Assembly: GCA_902622705.1 (NCBI GenBank)
Contig: CACNQT010000011.1
Coordinates: forward strand, 1-36,379
DNA from: an uncultured Prochlorococcus sp.
GTDB lineage: Bacteria > Cyanobacteriota > Cyanobacteriia > PCC-6307 > Cyanobiaceae
Length of the DNA stretch: 36,379 bases
Reading direction: 5' to 3'
Positions 12,780 to 19,923 of this stretch are shown here, in pieces. A model generated the notes under the pieces. That model was not told where the DNA came from and made no database searches. It saw only the letters and a program-made list of their open reading frames with translations. The stretch's first letter is position 1. Each line of letters opens with the position of its first letter. The position numbers and the translations under genes were made by a program.

Positions 12780-12932
12780 TCATCCGTGGTCCTTAAGCAT
12801 GGATTTAAGTTGTTCGGTATCTAATTGTTCAAGATAATTTCTCATTGCCAACCAAGATCTTCTGCTTTCTAACTTTCCACTTTGTTTAAATAAATTTGCG
12901 GAAACTTGATCTATCAATTCTTTATGAGACAT
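12780..12932 (-). CDS. Small helical protein, 50 aa
   Basis: Start is taken at the ATG at 12932 (MSHKELIDQVSANLFKQ), not at upstream codons of the same frame, because that start overlaps the end of the previous gene by only 11 bases. The product is soluble and helical, with LESRRSWLAMRNYLEQL. It is the third gene of a coupled minus-strand operon led by DUF1651 copy B. Function is unknown. Confidence 0.55.
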   Translation of the reverse strand: MSHKELIDQVSANLFKQSGKLESRRSWLAMRNYLEQLDTEQLKSMLKDHG

Positions 12933-13062
12933 ATTTATATTCTTCATCAAGTTCAATGACAACACCATTAAAAAATTCTGCTAATGATTTTGATGGGTCT
13001 TGTATAGATATCTTTCTATCTGCTTTTGATAGTTTCTTTTTGATTGGATTTAAGTTAGTCAT
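12922..13062 (-). CDS. Small basic protein, 46 aa, in the DUF1651 operon
   Basis: ATG at 13062 overlaps the DUF1651 stop codon by four bases (ATGA), and its own end overlaps the next gene by 11 bases. A lysine-rich N terminus (MTNLNPIKKKLSKADRK) leads into an acidic C terminus (VVIELDEEYKYVS). The three overlapping genes are surely translated from one mRNA. I do not recognise a family. Confidence 0.55.
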   Translation of the reverse strand: MTNLNPIKKKLSKADRKISIQDPSKSLAEFFNGVVIELDEEYKYVS

Positions 13063-13373
13063 ACTGATTCAGGTAATTCAAGTTCTTCAAAAGTCCAACC
13101 TTCTAATTGAAGGTCATGCCATTTATCCCAAGCATTATCCAAATACATTTGAGTGGACGATTTAATTGCCATTGGCTCACCAAAATCATTTGCATAATAT
13201 GTATGAGCAAAAATTCTCATACTATTTCTTGGAGATTTTTTATTCTTTGTAAATAAAATTAATCTGCTGCGGTCTGGACTAAGCAACCAACCACTTGGGG
13301 ACTCATTACGATAACCGTAAGAAAAATTAGTCCAAACATTAGCTCCTCCTAAAGTCATTAATTGATAATACAT
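13059..13373 (-). CDS. DUF1651 family protein, copy B
   Basis: This 104-residue paralogue of the protein at 10624 shares GANV, GWL, LILF, AHTYYANDFGEPMAIKSS and the C-terminal W..L...GW. It leads an operon of three overlapping genes. The frame opens at ATG 13373, which lies only about four bases from the predicted transcription start and has no ribosome binding site. In contrast AGGAGG lies just before an out-of-frame ATG at 13339. The N-terminal 20 residues of this frame are poorly conserved between the copies while the rest is well conserved, so the true start may differ from the one given here. Confidence 0.75.
   Translation of the reverse strand: MYYQLMTLGGANVWTNFSYGYRNESPSGWLLSPDRSRLILFTKNKKSPRNSMRIFAHTYYANDFGEPMAIKSSTQMYLDNAWDKWHDLQLEGWTFEELELPESV
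13259..13339 (-). CDS. Overlapping 26-codon hydrophobic frame in DUF1651 copy B
   Basis: ATG at 13339, preceded by TTAGGAGGAGCTA (a near-perfect Shine-Dalgarno sequence at ideal distance), opens a frame that closes at TAA 13259-13261. It starts MFGLIFLTVIVMSPQ. Start position, stop position and length are the same as in copy A, and most differences between the two are synonymous or between similar hydrophobic residues. In the DUF1651 frame the same changes alter amino acids drastically. Confidence 0.5.
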   Translation of the reverse strand: MFGLIFLTVIVMSPQVVGCLVQTAAD

Positions 13374-13383
13374 GTGTACTACT

Positions 13384-13413
13384 AATATAAGTATATTAGA
13401 AATGGATCGTCAA
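13384..13413 (-). promoter_or_regulatory. Sigma70-type promoter of the DUF1651 copy B operon
   Basis: On the minus strand TTGACG (13413-13408) and TATATT (13389-13384) are 18 bases apart. The flanks (AATACTTGACG, then TAGTACA after the second hexamer) repeat those of copy A at 10938-10966. The expected transcription start is near 13377. Confidence 0.65.
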
Positions 13414-13481
13414 GTATTTTGGTAAACAAATTATTTAACTCATCAAATTCAATACATGATTGACAGTCGATCTAAAATTGA

Positions 13482-13502
13482 AGGGATAAAACCCTCTTTT
13501 TT
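13482..13502 (+). other. Short hairpin with T run just before a start codon
   Basis: AGGG (13482-13485) pairs with CCCT (13492-13495), and the run CTTTTTT ends exactly at the ATG at 13503. It has the look of a small terminator or attenuator that also hides the AGGG ribosome binding site. The stem is only four bases, so it may be chance. Confidence 0.3.
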
Positions 13503-13763
13503 ATGAATACCTTAATAGTTTCTACTTTTGATTGTTCTTTTGAAGATTTCGATAAATTTGTAGCTGATTTCCACGAAGAGGAGGGACATAAATATGTCGA
13601 AGAATATGAGCTCATCAAGGTAAATGATCATAAAAGTCACTTAATACTTAAAGTAAAAGACTTAGAAGGATTTGCTGCTGCTACAAGTACTCCAGAGATG
13701 AAAGAGTGGGATAAAGAAAATGGTTATAAAGATATTTGTTATTCACTAACTCCAGTTGAATAA
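13503..13763 (+). CDS. Small alpha-beta protein, DUF3764-like (tentative), 86 aa
   Basis: The protein opens with a beta strand (MNTLIVSTFDCSFEDFDKFV), has a second strand (HKSHLILKVKDLEGFAAATS) and a conserved-looking end, STPEMKEWDKENGYKD. The pattern fits a small ferredoxin-like dimeric fold, and I tentatively place it with the DUF3764-type cyanobacterial proteins; this was not searched. It stands alone on the plus strand, with a short hairpin directly before its start. Confidence 0.6.
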   Translation: MNTLIVSTFDCSFEDFDKFVADFHEEEGHKYVEEYELIKVNDHKSHLILKVKDLEGFAAATSTPEMKEWDKENGYKDICYSLTPVE

Positions 13764-13899
13764 AATGGAACAACCCCCAATTTAAAACTTTTTTAAAAAT
13801 AGCTTTTAAATATACTTGTCTTCCACTAACCCTCTTCCAATAACTGCTTATATTCCTTTCTTGCTTTTTTCTTATTTGTTCGTAAGTATGAGTATATAG

Positions 13900-13961
13900 G
13901 CTCTAATTTGCTCTAAATAGCTCTATTACTGGCTTATTTAGGCTTATTTTCCTCTAAAAAA
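13900..13961 (+). repeat. Helically phased decamer repeat
   Basis: Units beginning GCTCTAAT, GCTCTAAA, GCTCTATT, GCTTATTT, GCTTATTT and CTCTAAAA start at 13900, 13910, 13920, 13932, 13942 and 13952, with spacings of 10, 10, 12, 10 and 10 bases, about one turn of the helix. The array lies 24 bases before the gene at 13985. It resembles an iteron or operator array, or an intrinsically bent promoter region. Confidence 0.5.
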
Positions 13962-13984
13962 CTATCACATAGGGGTTGACGATT

Positions 13985-14266
13985 ATGGAAATTCCAGACG
14001 AAATGTTGAAAGAAATTAGAGAAAGTGGATACGATCAAGAGCTTGTATTTACACAAATAAGAAAGCTATTAGACAGCGATAAACCAATTAAAGAAAACGA
14101 GTACAATCTTGAGCTTATAGACAATTACTTATTAGACAAAGATCCCCAAGAACTATCTAAAAATGCTGCTGAGATAGTGATGGCAGCAGAGCTAATAGAC
14201 AATTATTTATTAGATAAAAGATTTATGAGAGAGCTCGAAGATAGGGAAGAATATGATGCTGCTTAA
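13985..14266 (+). CDS. Acidic protein with a duplicated ELIDNYLLDK segment, 93 aa
   Basis: The ATG at 13985 (MEIPDEMLKEIRESGYD) has AGGGG nine bases upstream and is preferred to a TTG three codons earlier. The product is acidic and helical. The decapeptide ELIDNYLLDK occurs twice, at about residues 43-52 and 69-78, with PQELSKNAAEIVMAA between, so the second half looks like a tandem duplication. No known domain is recognised. A phased decamer repeat lies directly upstream. The gene borders the tRNA-like repeat and the 6S RNA locus. Confidence 0.55.
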   Translation: MEIPDEMLKEIRESGYDQELVFTQIRKLLDSDKPIKENEYNLELIDNYLLDKDPQELSKNAAEIVMAAELIDNYLLDKRFMRELEDREEYDAA

Positions 14267-14309
14267 AAGTAACTACCAAACTACAGGAGTTCTACGCCAA
14301 CCTTGAGCA

Positions 14310-14335
14310 AGTGGTAAGGCATAGTGGTAAGGCAC
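14310..14335 (+). repeat. Tandem 13-bp repeat resembling a tRNA D-arm
   Basis: AGTGGTAAGGCAT (14310-14322) is followed directly by AGTGGTAAGGCAC (14323-14335). The phrase AAGTGGTAAGGCA is typical of the D-arm of bacterial tRNAs such as tRNA-Gln, and TACGCCAA occurs just upstream (14293-14300). No anticodon or T-arm follows, so no tRNA gene is present. It could be a tRNA remnant left by an integrative element. Confidence 0.5.
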
Positions 14336-14345
14336 CCCTTAAGAG

Positions 14346-14396
14346 CAAAAAAAAGACCTCTCAAAAACTGTTGCAATAACAAGCTTTTGAAAGGTT
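14346..14396 (-). terminator. Intrinsic terminator of the 6S RNA / purK locus
   Basis: On the minus strand the sequence at 14395-14380 (ACCTTTCAAAAGC) pairs with GTTTTTGAGAGGT at 14368-14356, with few mismatches or G-U pairs, and is followed by T8 after one C (complement of the A run at 14347-14354). It is a long, strong intrinsic terminator just downstream of the 6S RNA body. Confidence 0.8.
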
Positions 14397-14397
14397 A

Positions 14398-14570
14398 ACC
14401 GGATCCCCGTCAGTTCTCTGCTGCATCGACCTGGAAAAGCCAGAAGAGGATTCAAAGTGGGCTTTCGTTTCCGATTACAAGATCGGTTTACTACCGCATC
14501 ACGACAGTCTCCTCACGTCGAAAGAAAGTCAGATCAGAGCACATAAAGAAGAACTTAACCAAAGATCCAG
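14398..14570 (-). ncRNA. ssaA: 6S RNA (cyanobacterial ssaA type)
   Basis: The region after purK has no open frame and can form the closed rod of 6S RNA, which binds the housekeeping RNA polymerase holoenzyme by imitating an open promoter. On the minus strand GGATCTTTG (14568-14560) pairs with the 3' part CGGGGATCC (14409-14401), and AGTTCT (14555-14550) pairs with AGAACT (14417-14412), separated by a small internal loop. Inside lie hairpins AAAGCC/GGCTTT and CCGAT/ATCGG. Length of about 170 bases, position next to purK (where I recall cyanobacterial 6S RNA lies) and the strong terminator at 14346-14396 all agree. The ends are estimates. Confidence 0.7.
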
Positions 14571-14593
14571 TAACATAACTTTAACTCATTTTT

Positions 14594-15784
14594 TTATCCA
14601 TTTGGAGATGGCCAAATGTCTCTTACCATAGTTAATAAAACTTGAGCTTCATCATATCTTTCTGAATGCGTTTTACCATTTAATAAAAATGTAATGTGAG
14701 CCATTTTTCTTCCCAGAATTTCTCGAGATTTGCCATAACAATGAATATTAGAACCCTCAATTTCAGATAACATTTTAATTCTGGTTTCCAATGAGATTGG
14801 GAAATTCTTTTTTAATCCCAGTAGATTTATCATAATTGCCCCTTCACAGTTCATTTTAATTTCAGGTGGCATTATCCCAGAAGAAATGCAAACATATTGA
14901 TCAAACTGACTTGAAGTACAAGCTTCAATAGAGAAATGAGCTGAGTTATGTGTTCTAGGAGCTATTTCATTAATTAAAAGACCATTATCGCCATAGAAGA
15001 ATTCAATAGCTAAAACTCCAACGTAATTAAGTTCATTGACTATTGAAGAGAAAATATTTATTGCAAATAAGTTCAAATCATATTCATTTGTTCCAGGTGC
15101 AAGAACCCAATCACAAACATGGTTTGATTGGAATGTCTCAACTATTGGAAAGAATCTTATCTTTCCGGTCCTATCTCTCGAACCAACAAGAGCCAGTTCT
15201 TTTTCATACTCTATCCATTCTTCTATTAACCATTCATCAGAATTATTATCTGTTAAAAAAGAATCTAAATCTTCTTTTGTCTTTATTTTTCTGTTCCCTT
15301 TGCCGTCATATCCACCTTTATTTGATTTTGCCATTAGAGGAAAAGTCCAATTATTAATTTCCTCATTCGAGAGATTTTTAAAATCTTCAATACTTATCCA
15401 TTTTGGACAGGGAATATTCATTCTATCTATTAATTTTTTTTGAGAAAACCTATCTACTAATGGCTTAATTGCATTAAGGCTTGGAACAAAAATATCTTTA
15501 TTGCCAATTAAATTTAATTTATCAATTTTTATCCATTCATTTTCAAAAATTATTTTTTCACACTCATTAATTAATGATTTATTACCTCTAATCTTTAAAG
15601 GATCAGCTTCTATGACATGATCTGCTTTTAAACCAGCAGGATCATCACAAGATTTTGTTTGCACACATACTTCTAGATCTCTTTTTTTTGCTGCCTCCGT
15701 TAACATCAAAGCCAATTGACCACCTCCAATTATTCCTAGGGAATAATTTTTCTTAATATCGTTTATATTTTTTTTAAAACTCAT
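14594..15784 (-). CDS. purK: N5-carboxyaminoimidazole ribonucleotide synthase PurK
   Basis: PurK converts AIR, ATP and bicarbonate into N5-CAIR in cytosolic purine synthesis; PurE then rearranges it. The 396 residues show the preATP-grasp start GIIGGGQLALMLTEAAKK (about residues 18-35), the ATP-grasp core with PLMAKSNKGGYDGKGNRKI and EEWIEYEKELALVGSRD, and the family motif EIAPRTHNSAHFSIEAC with metal-binding Glu and Asn. Length is normal. It is the first gene of a minus-strand unit that continues into the 6S RNA region. Start is the ATG at 15784. Confidence 0.96.
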   Translation of the reverse strand: MSFKKNINDIKKNYSLGIIGGGQLALMLTEAAKKRDLEVCVQTKSCDDPAGLKADHVIEADPLKIRGNKSLINECEKIIFENEWIKIDKLNLIGNKDIFVPSLNAIKPLVDRFSQKKLIDRMNIPCPKWISIEDFKNLSNEEINNWTFPLMAKSNKGGYDGKGNRKIKTKEDLDSFLTDNNSDEWLIEEWIEYEKELALVGSRDRTGKIRFFPIVETFQSNHVCDWVLAPGTNEYDLNLFAINIFSSIVNELNYVGVLAIEFFYGDNGLLINEIAPRTHNSAHFSIEACTSSQFDQYVCISSGIMPPEIKMNCEGAIMINLLGLKKNFPISLETRIKMLSEIEGSNIHCYGKSREILGRKMAHITFLLNGKTHSERYDEAQVLLTMVRDIWPSPNG

Positions 15785-15909
15785 AGCATGATTTTATTAC
15801 CATTTCTAATTCTTAACAACTGAATTTTTAAGGATCTAGAGCTTAGATTTTGCTAATATATAAAGTATTTAATACCAAATATTTATAAATTTTAACTAGG
15901 TAATCAATT

Positions 15910-17001
15910 GTGAATAAGAGAAAAATATTAGTCCCATTAGGTGATAAGTCATACGAAGTAACTCTAGAAGCAGGGATACTGAATAATATCAGCGAAGAAC
16001 TTTTAAAAATTGGAATAACAAAAAATAGAAAAATACTTGTGATTTCAAATGAAGAAATATCAAATTTGTATGGAGAAAAATTTTTAAATAATTTAAAGGA
16101 TAATAAATTTCAGGCCAAAATGTTCCTTATCAAGGCTGGAGAATCATATAAAAACTTAAAAACCTTAAGTGAAATATATGATGTAGCATTTGAATTTGGC
16201 TTAGATAGAAATTCAATAATTATTGCCCTTGGAGGAGGAATTGTTGGAGATGTAAGTGGTTTTGCAGCTGCGACTTGGCTGAGAGGTATCGAATATATTC
16301 AGATTCCAACAACATTATTATCAATGGTTGATTCATCTGTGGGAGGAAAAACAGGAGTAAATCATCCAAAAGGTAAGAATTTAATTGGAGCTTTCAATCA
16401 ACCTAAAGCAGTTTTTATTGATCCAGAAACTTTAAAAAGTTTGCCCAAAAGAGAATTTAGTGCAGGCATGGCCGAAGTAATAAAATACGGAGTAATAAGA
16501 GATAAAGAACTTTTCGAATACTTAGAAATTGAAAGAAACAAGAATGAGCTTATAAATCTCAAGAATGAATATCTAATTAAAATAATTGATAGCTCAATAA
16601 AAACAAAGTCACATATTGTTTCGCAAGACGAACATGAAAATGGTGTTAGAGCAATACTGAATTATGGTCATTCTTTTGGTCACGTTATTGAAAATTTATG
16701 TGGATACGGCAAATTTCTACATGGTGAGGCAATATCAATTGGTATGAATATTGCGGGGAAAATAGCAATTGAGAAAGGGTTATGGTCTAAAGAAGAATTA
16801 GAAAGACAGCAAATTCTATTAGAGAGTTACGATCTTCCTACTGAAATCCCCAAAATAAATAAAGAAGAGGTTCTAACAATACTTATGGGCGATAAGAAAG
16901 TTCGTGATGGCAAAATGAGATTCATATTACCGAAAGAAATTGGTGATGTTGATATATATGATGACGTAGAAGATTCATTATTTTTAAAGTTTTTTTCTTA
17001 A
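15910..17001 (+). CDS. aroB: 3-dehydroquinate synthase AroB
   Basis: AroB is the second enzyme of the shikimate pathway, turning DAHP into 3-dehydroquinate with NAD+ and a divalent metal. The 363 residues contain the NAD-binding [19 protein letters not shown], the segment [18 protein letters not shown], and metal ligands in [11 protein letters not shown] (Glu), [11 protein letters not shown] (His) and [11 protein letters not shown] (His). Length is typical. The start is a GTG at 15910. The end overlaps by four bases with the converging methyltransferase gene at 16998. Confidence 0.97.
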   Translation: MNKRKILVPLGDKSYEVTLEAGILNNISEELLKIGITKNRKILVISNEEISNLYGEKFLNNLKDNKFQAKMFLIKAGESYKNLKTLSEIYDVAFEFGLDRNSIIIALGGGIVGDVSGFAAATWLRGIEYIQIPTTLLSMVDSSVGGKTGVNHPKGKNLIGAFNQPKAVFIDPETLKSLPKREFSAGMAEVIKYGVIRDKELFEYLEIERNKNELINLKNEYLIKIIDSSIKTKSHIVSQDEHENGVRAILNYGHSFGHVIENLCGYGKFLHGEAISIGMNIAGKIAIEKGLWSKEELERQQILLESYDLPTEIPKINKEEVLTILMGDKKVRDGKMRFILPKEIGDVDIYDDVEDSLFLKFFS

Positions 17002-18188
17002 CGCAAACAGGGTGAATTTATATTCATTTTCTTCTCATTAAACTTTTTTAAAACAAACCACTTAAAATCACCTAAACAAACAGGATCAACGAGTCTAAGT
17101 AATGCCTCTCTTCTTAAAAGGGCATTCGATAAATCCTCCTTAAATTCTTTCTGAATCCCATAAAGTCTCTCTGCCAATCCAAGTGCCAACAAAGCCTCTC
17201 CTTGTTTAGTTATTCCAACAGTATCAAATCCAAGAGTTTCAGCATCATTAATTAAAGTTTCTATGCACACATGAGATGTTAAATCGCAATTTCCAGGAGA
17301 ATCTAGGAAATTATTCGTCATTTTTTGATTTTCATAAGAAACTAAAGTCCCATCAGAATTCTTAGAGGTGTAGTATTTTTTGGCTTCTTTAGCGTAATCA
17401 ATAATCAATAAAATACCATTATTAATTTTTTGATAAATAGCTTTTAACCATTTTGAGTTATCAATATGCCATTCTGTGGTCCATCCTTCAAGAGCATCTT
17501 CAGGCGGAATAGTGATTCCCAACTCACTTTTAGCAAGTTCAATACTTCTTCTTAATTCACTTGTAATTGGCATTTCATCAAAATATAATTTATGAGATTT
17601 TTTATCTATAGAAACTGCTTGTCGAAGTAATTTTCCTTTTGAGAAGGTTATTCTCTCTACTGGCAAAGCATCCAAAACCTCATTTGCAAGCACTATTCCA
17701 TTTATATTGTTTTCCTCTACTTCATCCAAACCTTTCCATAAAATATCAATGCCTAAGTTTAAAAATTCTTCCAATTTATTTTTTTGTTTTTCTACCATCC
17801 CTTCATTAGGTTCAATAATTACAAAAGAAACTCCTTCCAAAAAATTCTTGTTATTTTTTAAAAAATATTTAATTAATCCACTCATAAAGCTTCCATCTCC
17901 TGCTCCAAATTCAATTACAGCTAATTTCTGATTAGAAAAAAAACTATTTTTGAACTGAATCAACCAATCTTCTATTTGTTTACCAACCAAAAAAGCAAAA
18001 TCATCAGATAAAGAGGGTGATGTAACAAAATCTCCTCGAACGCCTAATTCAGCTTTACCGCTGCCGTAATAACCATTAATAGGATCATTTAATGCGAAAT
18101 TCATAAAGTCATAAAAACTTATAATCCCACCCATTTTTATTATTTTTTTTACTATCCAATCTGGATTATTCGCGGGTAAGCTATTCAT
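16998..18188 (-). CDS. MidA/NDUFAF7-family SAM-dependent methyltransferase
   Basis: The 396 residues match the DUF185 (MidA) family, whose mitochondrial member NDUFAF7 methylates an arginine of a complex I subunit. The SAM-binding motif [11 protein letters not shown] is at about residue 91; VIIEPNEGM and [17 protein letters not shown] follow in the order usual for the family. A cyanobacterial target may be the NDH-1 complex, but that is an inference. It converges on aroB with a four-base overlap and diverges from the TPM-domain gene at 18220. Start is the ATG at 18188. Confidence 0.9.
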   Translation of the reverse strand: MNSLPANNPDWIVKKIIKMGGIISFYDFMNFALNDPINGYYGSGKAELGVRGDFVTSPSLSDDFAFLVGKQIEDWLIQFKNSFFSNQKLAVIEFGAGDGSFMSGLIKYFLKNNKNFLEGVSFVIIEPNEGMVEKQKNKLEEFLNLGIDILWKGLDEVEENNINGIVLANEVLDALPVERITFSKGKLLRQAVSIDKKSHKLYFDEMPITSELRRSIELAKSELGITIPPEDALEGWTTEWHIDNSKWLKAIYQKINNGILLIIDYAKEAKKYYTSKNSDGTLVSYENQKMTNNFLDSPGNCDLTSHVCIETLINDAETLGFDTVGITKQGEALLALGLAERLYGIQKEFKEDLSNALLRREALLRLVDPVCLGDFKWFVLKKFNEKKMNINSPCLR

Positions 18189-18219
18189 CGGCGAAAATAT
18201 AAAAAGACAGAACTTATTT

Positions 18220-19017
18220 ATGCCTTCAAAGATTAACTATTTATTAGGAATATTTCTATCTATATTAGTTTTAATTTCACATAAACCAGTTTTCGCTATA
18301 AATAATCCAAATCTTTTACCAGAAGAAAAAACACCAGTAATTGATTTAGCTAAAACATTAAGCCCTAATCAGAAAAAATCTTTAGAGGAAAAGCTCAATA
18401 ATCTAGAAATTGAAAGTGGGTGGAAAATTAAATATTTATCTCAGTTTGAAAGTTCACCTGGTAGTGCAATAAAGGACTATTGGGATTTAGATGAGACAAG
18501 TTTGTTGATAGTTGCGGATCCTAGAGGGGGAAATTTGCTGAACTTTAATGTCGGAGAGGCTTATTTTAATTTTATGCCAAGGTTATTTTGGGTTGAACTT
18601 CAAACAAGATTTGGCAACCAATACTATGTTAAAGATCACGGTGAAGATGGTGCAGTATTAGATGCAATTGATTCAGTAAAGATTTGTCTCGAAAGAGGAG
18701 GATGCCAAGTTGTCCCTGGCCTACCCAAAGAGCAATATGTATGGACTTTATGTACATCGATTCTTGGAGGTTTAGTAGCAGGTTTTGCATCTGCCCCAAG
18801 AAAAGAAGGTCAAGTCATTTCAATTGGATTTCTAGCTCTTCTTTCTCCTTTATGGGGAATGTTATTTGGAATTTTTGGTTTGGCACCGATAATATCCAGA
18901 ACAAATGATTTATTACCTTTATTTAAAAATAGTTTAGCTTTTACCGCCGCAGGAATTGCGGGTTATATCTTGTCTCAAACATTATTTTCAAGATATGAAA
19001 AGCCCAATAATACTTAA
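18220..19017 (+). CDS. TPM-domain membrane protein (Psb32/TLP18.3-like)
   Basis: The 265 residues begin with a signal peptide (about 1-26, ending KPVFA), followed by a TPM domain from LLPEEKTPVIDLAKTL to about residue 165, and then hydrophobic helices at about 178-192, 200-222 and 235-253. TPM proteins in phototrophs (Psb32, TLP18.3) sit at the thylakoid lumen and help photosystem II repair. Here the domain should lie in the lumen or periplasm with a C-terminal membrane anchor. The role in PSII repair is inferred from family, not shown. Start is the ATG at 18220. Confidence 0.8.
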   Translation: MPSKINYLLGIFLSILVLISHKPVFAINNPNLLPEEKTPVIDLAKTLSPNQKKSLEEKLNNLEIESGWKIKYLSQFESSPGSAIKDYWDLDETSLLIVADPRGGNLLNFNVGEAYFNFMPRLFWVELQTRFGNQYYVKDHGEDGAVLDAIDSVKICLERGGCQVVPGLPKEQYVWTLCTSILGGLVAGFASAPRKEGQVISIGFLALLSPLWGMLFGIFGLAPIISRTNDLLPLFKNSLAFTAAGIAGYILSQTLFSRYEKPNNT

Positions 19018-19040
19018 AATATGATCAGAGATATTTAATC

Positions 19041-19874
19041 CTAAAAAAATTTATCTTCTTCACGAATTTCACCAGACTCTGAATACCATCGATGAGAAAC
19101 ATGCCTTAATTCCTTATTTTCAAACTCAATCCATGAAAAGTTAATTAGCAATTTCCCATCTTCATCAGTTTTATATCTTGGTACTACAGCAGTGTTGAAA
19201 TAAATTGTTCCTTTGCTATCAATTTTAAACATCTCTCTTAAACCAAGATTTCTTTTAAGCCGGTTGTGCATATGACCAAAAATTACAAGATCAACTTTTC
19301 TTCTCTTTTGTATTTGAGAAATAGCAGCAGACAAATCTATATCTCCCCAATCTAAAGAGGGTAATTTCCAGTCTTTTCCACAAATGCTTTTAGGTTCTGA
19401 ACCTAAACCCGAAGGACCAGCATGAGACATAATTATTAGTGGTATTTCTTCAATAGTCTCTTCTGAACATTTGATAATTTTATTTATTGAATCTTGTTTG
19501 GTTATAGGTCCATAAACGCCTTTAACTTCTTTTGAAAGATAATAGCCGCCGCCAGAACTACATGGTCTAGCAGACAATAAATTTATTTGATTATTAAAAA
19601 CTTTCAAATCCCATGCACAATATTTTTCACCAAGAACACGTATCTGCTTTGAGAGAGTTTCGCCTGTAGAATCTTTCCCTCTATCATGATTTCCTAAAAT
19701 CACAAAAGTAGGAATTTTGATCTCATTGATTTTTTTAATTATTCTGACACTTCCATCAGAAATATCACCAACAAATAAAACAATATTTGGATTAATAATC
19801 GATAAAACTTTCAAGTCTAATTCAGACCATTGACCATGACAGTCACCAACAATAGCAATTTTTAAATTTGTCAG
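19041..19874 (-). CDS. Calcineurin-like metallophosphoesterase (TIGR04168 type), non-ATG start
   Basis: The first metal-binding motif, VGDCHGQW, and the following SELDL lie upstream of the TTG at 19814, where simple calling would start the gene. The frame is open upstream without ATG, GTG or TTG. I therefore start it at CTG 19874 (MTNLKIAIVGDCHG...); ATT at 19877 is the alternative. Other motifs follow in order: LFVGDISDGS, LGNHDRG, an Asn/His segment MSHAGPSGLG and FGHMHNRL, the ligands of the dinuclear metal site. The product has about 277 residues. Substrate unknown. It diverges from nadA with about 50 bases between. Confidence 0.8.
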   Translation of the reverse strand: MTNLKIAIVGDCHGQWSELDLKVLSIINPNIVLFVGDISDGSVRIIKKINEIKIPTFVILGNHDRGKDSTGETLSKQIRVLGEKYCAWDLKVFNNQINLLSARPCSSGGGYYLSKEVKGVYGPITKQDSINKIIKCSEETIEEIPLIIMSHAGPSGLGSEPKSICGKDWKLPSLDWGDIDLSAAISQIQKRRKVDLVIFGHMHNRLKRNLGLREMFKIDSKGTIYFNTAVVPRYKTDEDGKLLINFSWIEFENKELRHVSHRWYSESGEIREEDKFF

Positions 19875-19895
19875 AATTTTTTCTGTTTAAAGGCA

Positions 19896-19901
19896 TATAA
19901 T
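19896..19901 (+). promoter_or_regulatory. Putative -10 box of nadA
   Basis: A perfect TATAAT lies between the divergent metallophosphoesterase and nadA genes. Transcription would start near 19908, giving a leader of about 16 bases to the CTG at 19924, or about 70 to the TTG at 19978. No good -35 box is seen. Confidence 0.45.
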
Positions 19902-19923
19902 CTATTTAGAGATATTCTAAATC

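Noticed and set aside
14398-14570. Possible tRNA or tmRNA piece, because of TTTGAATCC on the minus strand and GGTAAGGCA nearby
   Set aside because: No cloverleaf, anticodon arm or acceptor stem can be completed. The 6S-like rod explains the region better.
14346-14570. SRP RNA or RNase P RNA
   Set aside because: The conserved SRP tetraloop region and the RNase P core sequences are absent, and the length does not fit RNase P.
15036-15443. Plus-strand frames of 104-135 codons within purK
   Set aside because: The minus-strand frame has unmistakable ATP-grasp motifs; the others are Ser/Leu-rich antisense readings.
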